Translations under genes and position numbers: made by a program
The notes under the pieces: generated by a model
The model's database searches: none
The model's input: the letters and a program-made list of their open reading frames with translations, nothing else
Told to the model about the DNA's origin: nothing
Shown here: positions 1 to 5,072 of the stretch, one piece after another
Layout: each line of letters begins with the position of its first letter
How positions within the stretch are numbered: the first letter of the stretch is position 1
Source: Propionibacteriaceae bacterium UBA4569
GTDB taxonomy: Bacteria; Actinomycetota; Actinomycetes; Propionibacteriales; Propionibacteriaceae
NCBI GenBank assembly: GCA_002387005.1
Contig: DGKN01000051.1
Coordinates: forward strand, 7,136-12,207
Reading direction: 5' to 3'
DNA: 5,072 nt

Positions 1-140
1 TCCCCGACCACCCCGAGCACCCGTCCGCGAGTCAGGTCGAAGCTGACCCCGTCGACGGCGCGCACCTCGCGCGGGGTGCCCGCGTTAAAGGTGACGTGCA
101 GGTCGCGCACGCTCAGTGCTGTCGTGTCCAGCTCATCCAC
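1..140 (-). CDS. ABC transporter ATP-binding protein, Dpp/Opp type (N-terminal fragment)
   Basis: This is the first 46 codons of the ATPase subunit that should power the adjacent permeases by hydrolysing ATP at the cytoplasmic face. Translation from the GTG at 140-138 gives a short leader, then LSVRDLHVTF (residues 9-18), AVDGVSFDLTRG (28-39) and VLGVVG (41-46). This is the usual opening of DppD/OppD-type ATPases: the first beta strands and the 'A-V-D-G-V-S-F' stretch before Walker A. The last full codon is the first Gly of Walker A, and the next two bases (GA) fit Glu, as in GESGSGKS, so the ATP site lies outside the window. The start overlaps the stop of the upstream permease by 8 bases, and an AGGA sits 6 bases before it. 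Whether the gene is a single ATPase or a DppD-DppF fusion cannot be seen. Confidence 0.88.
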   Translation of the reverse strand, partial: MDELDTTALSVRDLHVTFNAGTPREVRAVDGVSFDLTRGRVLGVVG

Positions 141-1119
141 GGCGGATCCTGGGGTCGATCAGGCCCTGGGCGATGTCCACGACCAGGTTCGCGACGATGA
201 CCAAGGCTGCTCCGAACAGGCTGGTGCCGACCACCAGGCCGAGGTCGCGGCGGGAGACGGCGTCGATCAGCAGCTCGCCGAGGCCATGGATGCCGAACAC
301 TCGTTCGGTGAAGAGCGCGCCGCCCAGCAGGCCAGCGATGTCCAGGCCCACCATCGTCGTGATCGGTACCCAGACGCCGCGGCGGGCGACGCGCAGCACG
401 CTGCGCCGCGGCGCCCCGGTGGCGCGCAGGGCAAGCAGGTGGTCCCCGCCCAGTTCGTCCAGCATCTGGTTGCGGGCAAAGCGCAGGTAGCTGGCCGCGA
501 ACAGCGCCCCCAGCACGAACCACGGCGTCACCAGGTGCCAGGCCCAGTCGAGGGGGCTCTCGGCGAAGGGCACATAGCCGCTGACCGGGACGGAGTTCAG
601 GTAGAAGCCGAAGACCAGCAGGGCCAGCAGGCCGAGCAGGTAGGTGGGGGTGGCGATCAGCACCAAGGTCAGCCCCCGCAACAACTGGTCGACCCAGGTG
701 TTGCGGCGCAGCGCGGCCAGCACGCCGCCGGACATACCGAGGGCGACCGCGACGACGATGGCACCGAGCGCGATGGACGCGGTGATCGGCAGCCGCTGCC
801 AAATGAGCTGAGTGACGGGTTGGCGCAGTTCGAAGCTGAAGCCGACGCACGGGGCGGCGCAGTGGATCGCCTCGTTGCCGGCCCCGAAGGTCCGTCCGAC
901 GAACAGGCCCTTCACGAAGTCGACCCACTGCACGAAGGCCGAGCGGTCGGTCTGCATGAAGGCCTTGATCTGGGCCAGCCGGTCGGGGTAGCAGGGGCGT
1001 CCGCACATGACGCGGGCCGGGTCGACGGCGCTGCTGAAGAAGAGCAGGTAGACCGCCAAGGAGATCAGCAGCAGGACGAGGGCCGAGGCGGCGATGCGCC
1101 GCAGGATGTAGCGAGTCAC
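133..1119 (-). CDS. ABC transporter permease, DppB/OppB-like
   Basis: A 328-residue inner-membrane permease forming half of the translocation channel of a peptide-type importer. Family marks are the start MTRYILRRIAAS leading into membrane segment 1 (about 9-31), a long outer loop (about 32-111), QLIWQRLPITASIALGA leading into segment 2 (112-134), then segments near 145-172, 195-214, 255-275 and 293-315. The cytoplasmic coupling (EAA-type) loop is at about 226-253 (DHLLALRATGAPRRSVLRV), where the ATPase docks. The C-terminus ends in LIDPRIRRG, typical of DppB. The outer loop carries four Cys as two C-x3-C pairs (39/43 and 87/91), which could form disulfides. The start is GTG, overlapping the previous stop by 4 bases (GTGA), with AGGA 6 bases upstream. 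The substrate cannot be told from the sequence; di- or oligopeptides are the family default. Confidence 0.93.
   Translation of the reverse strand: MTRYILRRIAASALVLLLISLAVYLLFFSSAVDPARVMCGRPCYPDRLAQIKAFMQTDRSAFVQWVDFVKGLFVGRTFGAGNEAIHCAAPCVGFSFELRQPVTQLIWQRLPITASIALGAIVVAVALGMSGGVLAALRRNTWVDQLLRGLTLVLIATPTYLLGLLALLVFGFYLNSVPVSGYVPFAESPLDWAWHLVTPWFVLGALFAASYLRFARNQMLDELGGDHLLALRATGAPRRSVLRVARRGVWVPITTMVGLDIAGLLGGALFTERVFGIHGLGELLIDAVSRRDLGLVVGTSLFGAALVIVANLVVDIAQGLIDPRIRRG
147..150 (-). promoter_or_regulatory. Ribosome binding site of the ATPase gene
   Basis: AGGA on the minus strand lies 6 bases before the GTG at 140, inside the 3' end of the upstream permease gene. It supports the GTG start (first residues VDELDTTALS). 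The overlapping ATG one base on is in another frame that stops after seven codons. Confidence 0.6.
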
Positions 1120-2117
1120 TGCGCGTCCTGTTCGGTGCGGACGTCGAAGGCGTCGCGCAGGGCATCGCCGACGAGGGTGGAGCCGAGCACCAGAAGGAAG
1201 AGCGCGGCGCCCGGGAAGAGCAGGTACCAGGGGTCGGCGCCGGTGTAGGTCCAGGTGATGGAGTTGCCGATCAGGCGTCCCAGCTCCGGGGTCTGCGGAC
1301 CCACGCCGATACCGAGGAAGCTCAGGCCAGCGCCCGTCCCCACGAAGCCCGGGAACTGAAGCGCCACGATGACGACGATGGTGCCCACGAGATTCGGCAG
1401 CAGCTCACGGGCCAGCACCGCCCGGTGCGTGGCACCCGTGGAGCGCGCGGCCGTGACGTAGTCCCGCGCCGCGAGCACCTTCGCCTGGCCCGCGACCAGC
1501 CGGGCGGTTGACGCCCAACCGAAGAAGGCCAGCGAGGCCATGATCAGCAGCGGACGGGAGAAGGAGTCGGGCACGACGAGCTGGATCGCAATCAGGAAGA
1601 GCAGCGAGGGGAAGCCGAACATGAAGTCGACCACCCGCCCCAACACCGTCTCGACCCAACCGCCGAAGTAGCCGATCGAGAGGCCCACCAACACGCCGAT
1701 CCCGGCTGCCAGCACGGTGGCGCCGGTGGCGATCAGCACGGACGTGCGGGTGCCGTAGGCGATCAGGGCCAGCAGGTCACGTCCCGTGCCGGGTTCGACG
1801 CCCAGCCAGTGGGTGGACGAGACACCACCCATCGGCCCGATCGGCACGCCGCCGGTGGCTGCGTCGATGGCGGCTGAGTCAAAACGAACAGGGTCCTGCC
1901 CGGTGATCGCGCTGATCAGCGGGGCGCACAGCCCCAGCAGCGCGACCATGGTCAGGCAGGCCAGGCCGATCCGGGCCTGGGTGGTGCGCAGCATTCGTCG
2001 CCAGGCGGAACTTGGACGAGGGCCTGAACTGGGACGAACGGCGGGTGGGGCAGGCTCCGGGGCCGCCTCCTCGGACGAGGAGGCGGCACCCGGGATGACC
2101 GATGCCGGCTGCGTCAC
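1116..2117 (-). CDS. ABC transporter permease, DppC/OppC-like
   Basis: A 333-residue inner-membrane permease, the partner of the DppB-like protein. It has a disordered-looking N-terminal tail rich in Ala, Ser, Pro and Glu (1-38, with a short RPSS repeat at 28-37), then WRRMLRTTQARIG and membrane segment 1 (about 50-71). The DppC hallmark HWLGVEPGTGRDLLALIAYG is at 103-122. More membrane segments follow, and the coupling loop RDYVTAARSTGA...RELLPN is at about 218-242. The start is GTG at 2117, overlapping the binding-protein stop by 4 bases (GTGA). No good Shine-Dalgarno lies at the right distance: AAGAAG is only 2 bases away and AAGG is 12 away. Translation is therefore probably by reinitiation. 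The only nearby in-frame alternative, ATG at 1994 (Met42), would cut into the W-R-R-x-L-R stretch that usually precedes segment 1, so GTG is preferred. A strong inverted repeat lies about 30 bases into the gene. Confidence 0.93.
   Translation of the reverse strand: MTQPASVIPGAASSSEEAAPEPAPPAVRPSSGPRPSSAWRRMLRTTQARIGLACLTMVALLGLCAPLISAITGQDPVRFDSAAIDAATGGVPIGPMGGVSSTHWLGVEPGTGRDLLALIAYGTRTSVLIATGATVLAAGIGVLVGLSIGYFGGWVETVLGRVVDFMFGFPSLLFLIAIQLVVPDSFSRPLLIMASLAFFGWASTARLVAGQAKVLAARDYVTAARSTGATHRAVLARELLPNLVGTIVVIVALQFPGFVGTGAGLSFLGIGVGPQTPELGRLIGNSITWTYTGADPWYLLFPGAALFLLVLGSTLVGDALRDAFDVRTEQDAQ
1126..1129 (-). promoter_or_regulatory. Ribosome binding site of the DppB-like permease gene
   Basis: AGGA on the minus strand lies 6 bases before the GTG at 1119, within the last codons of the preceding permease gene. 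It fixes the GTG start and means this gene can recruit ribosomes as well as rely on coupling. Confidence 0.6.
2062..2087. repeat. Perfect inverted repeat (hairpin) inside the start of the DppC-like gene
   Basis: The arms GCCGCCTCCTCG (2062-2073) and CGAGGAGGCGGC (2076-2087) are perfect reverse complements of 12 bases with 2 bases between. In RNA the innermost pairs would open to form a loop, leaving a very GC-rich stem of about 10-11 bp. It lies 30-56 bases into the permease gene, encoding residues 11-19 of the low-complexity tail, and ends about 27 bases past the binding-protein stop. No U-run follows on the transcribed strand, so it is not a standard terminator. By analogy with other importer operons it may protect the upstream mRNA end or slow entry into the permease gene; that role is inferred. 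Confidence 0.65.
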
Positions 2118-3826
2118 GGCTTCTTGAGGCCTTGCGCCAGGGCGTTGGTGTAGCTCGGGAAGCTCGGGATGTAGGAGCCACCCACATTGGAGCCGTAGAT
2201 GAACGCGTTCTTGTTGTAGACCAGCGGCACCACCGGAGCGAGTGCCATGGCCTGCTTGTCGATGGCCGCCCAGGCGGTCTTCGACTTCTCCGCGTCGGTC
2301 TCCTGGCTGGCCGCCAGGATGGCGGCATCCAGCGCGTCATCCGACAGGCGGGCCATGTTGTAGTTGCCGTTGCCGATCTCGGAGCTGGCCAGGATCGGCT
2401 GCAGCGCGGCATAGGCCGAGGGGTAGTCGGCCTGCCAACCGCCGAAGCCCAGGTCGAAGTCGCCACTCTTGGTCAGGGTGTCGGTGGCCTTGTCGGCGTC
2501 CTGGCTGACCACGTTCACGGTGATGCCGACGGCCTTCAGGTCACTGACGATCGAGCTGGCCATCGTCCCCTGCTCGGGGTTCGAGGAGTCGACGACGAGC
2601 TTGAGCGCAGGCACCGCCTTGCCCTGCAGCAGTTCCTTCGCCTTGGCCTGGTCTCCGGTCGGTTCGGCCGGGTAGAGGTCGTAGTCGGCCTGGCCGATGA
2701 TGCCGGGCGGCATCAGGGTGGTGGCGATGTCGCCGCCGTATACCGGACCGCCCTGGATGGTCTGCACCTGCTGCTTGTTGACGGCGTAGTTGATGGCCTG
2801 GCGCACCGCCAGATCCCTCAGACCGGGGCGGGTGGTGTTCATCACCAGGTAGCTGATCGCGCCCGAGGGGGAGACGTAGACGCGCTGCTTCAGCGACGCG
2901 TCAGCATTCACCTTCGTGATCAGCGCCGCCGTGACCGAGGGGCCGGTCGCGTTCTTGTCGTCACCGGAGTCGGAGGCCATCCGCTGGGCGGAGGTCTCCG
3001 GGTTGAGGCCCATCTCGTAGTCGATCTGGTCGGGCCAGGCCGGGCGCACGGTGTCGGTGGCGGCGTCCCAGTTCGGGTTGCGGACCAAGGTCACCTTCGA
3101 GCCGACCTGGTAGTCCTTCACCATGTACGGGCCCGACGACGGCGGGGTGTGGTCATAGGCGGGAATGCCCATGCCCTTGGTGGCGGGCACCGGTGCGAAG
3201 GCTGGCATCGAAGTGATCCAGGGCCAGTCGGCGAAGAGGCGGACGAGGTGGAAGATGATCGTCTTCTCGTCCGGCACCTCGATCGAGTCCAGGTGCTTGC
3301 CATTGGAGGGGCCGGTGTAGTCCGAGGCACCGTCGAGCAGCACCTTGTGGTAGCTCAGGCCGCCCTGCAGCTGCTCGTCGAAGCTGCGCTCCAGACCGAA
3401 CTTCACGTCGGCGGCGACGATGGCGCTGCCGTCGGAGTACTTCAGCCCGTCCTTGAGGGTGTACTTCCAGGTCTTCCCGTCGTCGGTGGTGGTGCCGGTG
3501 TCGGTGGCCAGGTCGGCGACGAGTTCGGTGTCGGCGCTGGGGTCGGTCTTCCACGCGGTCAGGCCGCGGACGATGTAGTGGATCCCCGAGGTGGCCAGAT
3601 TCTGGCTCATTGCAGGGTCGAAGTGGATCTCCTTCGACGAGCTCAGGATCTTCAAGGTGCCGCCCTTGACCGGGGTCTGGGTGGTGAATGCATTGCTGCC
3701 GGCGCTCGCCGAACCGGACGCGGTGCCCGCGCCGACGGAGGTGGAAGTCGAGGGATTGGCGTTGCATCCGACCAGGCCGATCGCAGCGGTGGCGAGGCCG
3801 AGTCCGAGCAGTTCGCGACGGTTCAT
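2114..3826 (-). CDS. Extracellular substrate-binding lipoprotein, family 5 (peptide/nickel type)
   Basis: A 570-residue lipoprotein that should capture the substrate outside the membrane and deliver it to the two permeases. The N-terminus MNRRELLGLGLATAAIGLVGC has a twin-Arg pair (3-4), a short hydrophobic core and a lipobox L18-V-G-C21, so export may be by Tat with lipid attachment at Cys21. A Ser/Thr/Gly/Ala linker follows (22-52), then the mature domain begins at KGGTLKIL (54-61). SBP_bac_5 marks include LADLATDTGTTTDDGKTWKYTL-like text (VADLATDT, then GKTWKYTLKDGLKYSDG), ADVKFGLERSF, SGPYMV and LRDLAVRQAINYAVNK. The ATG at 3826 is chosen because AGGAG lies 6 bases upstream and the signal peptide begins there. 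The frame stays open to 4006, but those 60 extra residues lack family features and would bury the signal peptide. It is the first gene of the operon. The substrate is unknown. Confidence 0.95.
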   Translation of the reverse strand: MNRRELLGLGLATAAIGLVGCNANPSTSTSVGAGTASGSASAGSNAFTTQTPVKGGTLKILSSSKEIHFDPAMSQNLATSGIHYIVRGLTAWKTDPSADTELVADLATDTGTTTDDGKTWKYTLKDGLKYSDGSAIVAADVKFGLERSFDEQLQGGLSYHKVLLDGASDYTGPSNGKHLDSIEVPDEKTIIFHLVRLFADWPWITSMPAFAPVPATKGMGIPAYDHTPPSSGPYMVKDYQVGSKVTLVRNPNWDAATDTVRPAWPDQIDYEMGLNPETSAQRMASDSGDDKNATGPSVTAALITKVNADASLKQRVYVSPSGAISYLVMNTTRPGLRDLAVRQAINYAVNKQQVQTIQGGPVYGGDIATTLMPPGIIGQADYDLYPAEPTGDQAKAKELLQGKAVPALKLVVDSSNPEQGTMASSIVSDLKAVGITVNVVSQDADKATDTLTKSGDFDLGFGGWQADYPSAYAALQPILASSEIGNGNYNMARLSDDALDAAILAASQETDAEKSKTAWAAIDKQAMALAPVVPLVYNKNAFIYGSNVGGSYIPSFPSYTNALAQGLKKP

Positions 3827-3832
3827 GACGTT

Positions 3833-3837
3833 CTCCT
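3833..3837 (-). promoter_or_regulatory. Ribosome binding site of the substrate-binding protein gene
   Basis: AGGAG on the minus strand lies 6 bases before the ATG at 3826. It is the strongest ribosome site in the window and decides the start over the upstream in-frame option at 4006. Confidence 0.8.
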
Positions 3838-3872
3838 GTGATGGGGCGCCAAGTGGGCAGCGCCGAGGCTCG

Positions 3873-3901
3873 AGTATATCCGGCGGATATTTCTCGGTTC
3901 C
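3873..3901 (-). promoter_or_regulatory. Probable promoter of the ABC transporter operon
   Basis: On the minus strand TATACT (3878-3873) matches the -10 consensus at 5 of 6 bases. With a 17-base spacer the -35 position (3901-3896) reads GGAACC, a poor match to TTGACA, which suggests dependence on an activator. Transcription would start near 3866, giving a leader of about 40 bases ending in the AGGAG ribosome site. The -35 position lies inside one copy of a tandem repeat and the -10 box touches a palindrome. Confidence 0.5.
3876..3890. promoter_or_regulatory. 15-bp palindrome, candidate operator
   Basis: ATATCCGGCGGATAT on the plus strand has perfect 7-base arms around one central base. On the minus strand it overlaps three bases of the TATACT -10 box and fills most of the spacer. 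This is where a dimeric repressor could block RNA polymerase. I do not recognise the regulator. Confidence 0.5.
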
Positions 3902-3931
3902 TGCCCCTGGTTTCTCGGTTCCTGCCCTTGG
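3890..3931. repeat. Tandem 21-bp direct repeat, two copies
   Basis: Two adjacent 21-base units, 3890-3910 and 3911-3931, each begin TTTCTCGGTTCCTGCCC and end TGG. They differ at one base only (C at 3907, T at 3928). The 21-base period equals about two turns of DNA, so both copies face the same side. Copy one covers the -35 position of the operon promoter and copy two lies just upstream. This fits tandem binding by an activator, but a neutral recent duplication is also possible. Confidence 0.7.
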
Positions 3932-3943
3932 TGCGACCGCAGA

Positions 3944-3958
3944 GGGTTGCCCCAACCC
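3944..3958. repeat. Short inverted repeat in the divergent intergenic region
   Basis: GGGTTG (3944-3949) and CAACCC (3953-3958) are perfect 6-base arms around CCC. A further GTTGG at 3968-3972 pairs with CCAAC at 3952-3956, so there are three related half-sites. There is no T-run on either side to suggest a terminator. It could be a regulator site between the two promoters. Confidence 0.4.
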
Positions 3959-3992
3959 CTTTCGGCTGTTGGCGTACATGCCTCCGTGAAGG

Positions 3993-4020
3993 TTGTCCAC
4001 CGCCATTTCGCCGGTATTTT
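3993..4020 (+). promoter_or_regulatory. Possible promoter of the divergent nuclease-like gene
   Basis: TTGTCC (3993-3998) and TATTTT (4015-4020) each match the -35 and -10 consensus at 4 of 6 bases, with a 16-base spacer. Transcription would start near 4027 and leave a leader of about 35 bases before the GTG at 4062. The -10 box is flanked on both sides by CCGG. Confidence 0.35.
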
Positions 4021-4052
4021 CCGGGGAGCAGACTGCATCGTCCGTTCAGAAA

Positions 4053-4056
4053 GAGG
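4053..4056 (+). promoter_or_regulatory. Ribosome binding site of the nuclease-like gene
   Basis: GAGG lies 5 bases before the GTG at 4062. Upstream in the same frame there is only a TTG at 3993 before a stop at 3987-3989, so this site supports GTG 4062 as the start. Confidence 0.55.
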
Positions 4057-4061
4057 CTCTC

Positions 4062-5072
4062 GTGGCCATCAACATCAACCTTGACGCCCGCACCGACGTG
4101 GACCCCGCGGCCCAGCCGATACCTCGGTCCTTCGTCGGCTATGACCCACAGGTCTCGGACGAGATCTCGTGGAACGCGAACCGCGGCGTCTTCGTGCTGG
4201 AGGAACAGGCGCAGAACGAAAGCCTCGCCACCTTCAGTCATGAGGGGCTGGTGAAACTGGTCGCCGAACTTGAGGGCATCGAGCACCTCGAGACCCCGGA
4301 GGGGCCGCGGCAAGCGCTGCTGGGACGGATCCTGCCGCCCGGCGATCCGGTGCGCGACGCGCTGGTCAACCGTGCCGTCGACTCCACCGCGCAGGTCTCC
4401 AGCTTCGACACCTCCGACCTGGAGTCGATGCCGGCCGCCGAGCGCTACAGCCCGCGCTCCCGGCGCACCTTCCTGCTCAACCTCTACCCCGACAAGTGGG
4501 TCTGGGCGCCCGAGGACGAGGCCGACATCGTGGCCCGCACCGCCGCTGGTGGGTCGTGGCGTGAGCCGTGGATGACCGGTGGGCGTCGCCAAGGCATCGA
4601 GTCCGGCGATCGGGTCTTCCTGGTTCAGGCCGGCCCTGGCAACCGCGGCATTCGCGGTGCGGGTATCGTGCACACCCCCGTCTACCAGGCCGAGCACTGG
4701 GACGATCCGAGCAAGGTCGGCAACTACGTCGACATCACCTGGGACGTCCTGCTTCCCGAGGAGCGGATGATCGACCTCTCGGTCGTCCAGCAGCGGGTGC
4801 CCGGCTACGGGTGGACACCGCAGAGGGGCGGCGTGGAGCTGCACCAGACAATGGCCGAGCAGTTGGAGGAGTTGTGGGCCGAGCACCTCGGCGACGGCAG
4901 GCCCACCATGGTGCGACCCGAGCCGGGCTGGTCGTCCGAGGACCCGCGACGCCGCACGCTGGGCGCCGAGGCGGCACAGCGCGCGGTCGAGCAGCTCGTC
5001 GCCGATGGCTGGGAGGTCGTGGCGGCCCACGCCGACCGTCCCTTCGATGCCGTGCTCACCCGCGACGGCGAG
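4062..5072 (+). CDS. Putative PUA/EVE-like plus DUF3883-type nuclease protein (C-terminus missing)
   Basis: 337 codons from GTG with no stop, running off the right edge. Residues 1-140 are unassigned; 36-70 (SWNANRGVFVLEE, then ATFSHEGLVKLVAEL) suggest a compact strand-rich domain. Residues about 137-276 resemble the PUA/EVE-like domain found in actinobacterial restriction-type proteins: FLLNLYPDKWVW, W166/W170, GIESGDRVFLVQAG (178-191), GIRGAGIV, EHWDD (211-215), YVDITWDVLLP (222-232), GWTPQRGGVEL (250-260) and LEELWAEHL (268-276). Such domains often read modified bases. From about 294 the text DPRRRTLGAEAAQRAV, GWEVVAAH and RPFDAVLTRDGE (326-337) looks like the start of a DUF3883 domain, related to PD-(D/E)XK nucleases, with D329 a candidate catalytic acid. 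The expected E-x-K lies just beyond the window. Role in DNA restriction or defence is inferred. It is divergent from the transporter operon, 235 bases away. Confidence 0.75.
   Translation, partial: MAININLDARTDVDPAAQPIPRSFVGYDPQVSDEISWNANRGVFVLEEQAQNESLATFSHEGLVKLVAELEGIEHLETPEGPRQALLGRILPPGDPVRDALVNRAVDSTAQVSSFDTSDLESMPAAERYSPRSRRTFLLNLYPDKWVWAPEDEADIVARTAAGGSWREPWMTGGRRQGIESGDRVFLVQAGPGNRGIRGAGIVHTPVYQAEHWDDPSKVGNYVDITWDVLLPEERMIDLSVVQQRVPGYGWTPQRGGVELHQTMAEQLEELWAEHLGDGRPTMVRPEPGWSSEDPRRRTLGAEAAQRAVEQLVADGWEVVAAHADRPFDAVLTRDGE

Noticed and set aside
76..1248. Long plus-strand open frame (390 codons) opposite the permease gene
   Set aside because: Composition is dominated by Gln, Gly, Asp and Ala with no motif, and it lies opposite an obvious DppB-like permease.
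2062..2087. Intrinsic terminator after the binding-protein gene
   Set aside because: The stem is strong, but no U-run follows and it lies within the permease coding sequence.
2102..3841. Long plus-strand open frame (579 codons) opposite the binding-protein gene
   Set aside because: It is the antisense shadow of a clear SBP_bac_5 gene, rich in Val, Gly, Arg and His, with no recognisable domain.
3896..3901. GGAACC at the -35 position as an ECF sigma factor promoter
   Set aside because: GGAAC resembles an ECF -35 element, but no fitting ECF -10 motif lies at the right distance. TATACT fits a housekeeping-type -10 better, and the GGAACC belongs to the tandem repeat.
3827..4006. Upstream extension of the binding-protein gene to an ATG at 4006
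   Set aside because: It would place 60 residues before a clear lipoprotein signal peptide, and it runs through the promoter elements. A strong AGGAG marks the ATG at 3826.
4011..4024. CCGG boxes flanking the -10 of the plus-strand promoter as an operator
   Set aside because: Each 4-base box is itself palindromic and common in GC-rich DNA. Similarity to the 3876-3890 palindrome needs an inserted base, so it is too weak to call.
4270..4770. Two short plus-strand open frames inside the nuclease-like gene
   Set aside because: They are in another frame. The frame from 4062 is open across the whole stretch and carries the domain motifs.
3153..5030. Long minus-strand open frame (625 codons) opposite the nuclease-like gene and into the binding-protein gene
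   Set aside because: It overlaps two better-supported genes. Its C-terminal half is Arg/His-rich and unlike a folded protein, and no family motif or ribosome site was seen. It is a by-product of high GC.

Overview
The window is GC-rich DNA, with codon third positions mostly G or C and frequent GTG starts. The permease and binding-protein subfamilies are of a type I associate with Actinomycetota. The genus cannot be fixed from the sequence.

Left and middle (1-3826, minus strand): most of a peptide-type (Dpp/Opp-like) ABC importer operon, read right to left. In order of transcription it holds a lipid-anchored family 5 substrate-binding protein (2114-3826), a DppC-type permease (1116-2117), a DppB-type permease (133-1119), and the first 46 codons of an ATPase (1-140) that runs off the left edge at the start of its Walker A motif. 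Adjacent genes overlap by 4, 4 and 8 bases, and every gene after the first starts with GTG. This looks like a single, translationally coupled transcript. A perfect 12-bp-arm inverted repeat lies just inside the first permease gene, where it could lower permease output relative to the binding protein.

Intergenic (3827-4061): a divergent control region. On the minus side there is a strong ribosome site, a TATACT -10 box partly covered by a 15-bp palindrome, and a tandem 21-bp repeat (one mismatch) over the -35 position. Farther out lies a second short dyad. On the plus side there is a plausible promoter and ribosome site for the divergent gene.

Right (4062-5072, plus strand): an open frame of 337 codons with no stop, starting at GTG and running off the right edge. 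It reads as a multidomain protein: an unassigned N-terminal part, a PUA/EVE-like segment, then the start of what looks like a DUF3883-type (PD-(D/E)XK-related) nuclease domain. The window ends a few residues before the expected E-x-K motif. This is the most interesting gene here, a candidate modification-dependent nuclease or defence protein. No functional link between it and the transporter is visible beyond the shared control region.

No RNA genes, CRISPR arrays, insertion sequences or clear intrinsic terminators were seen.
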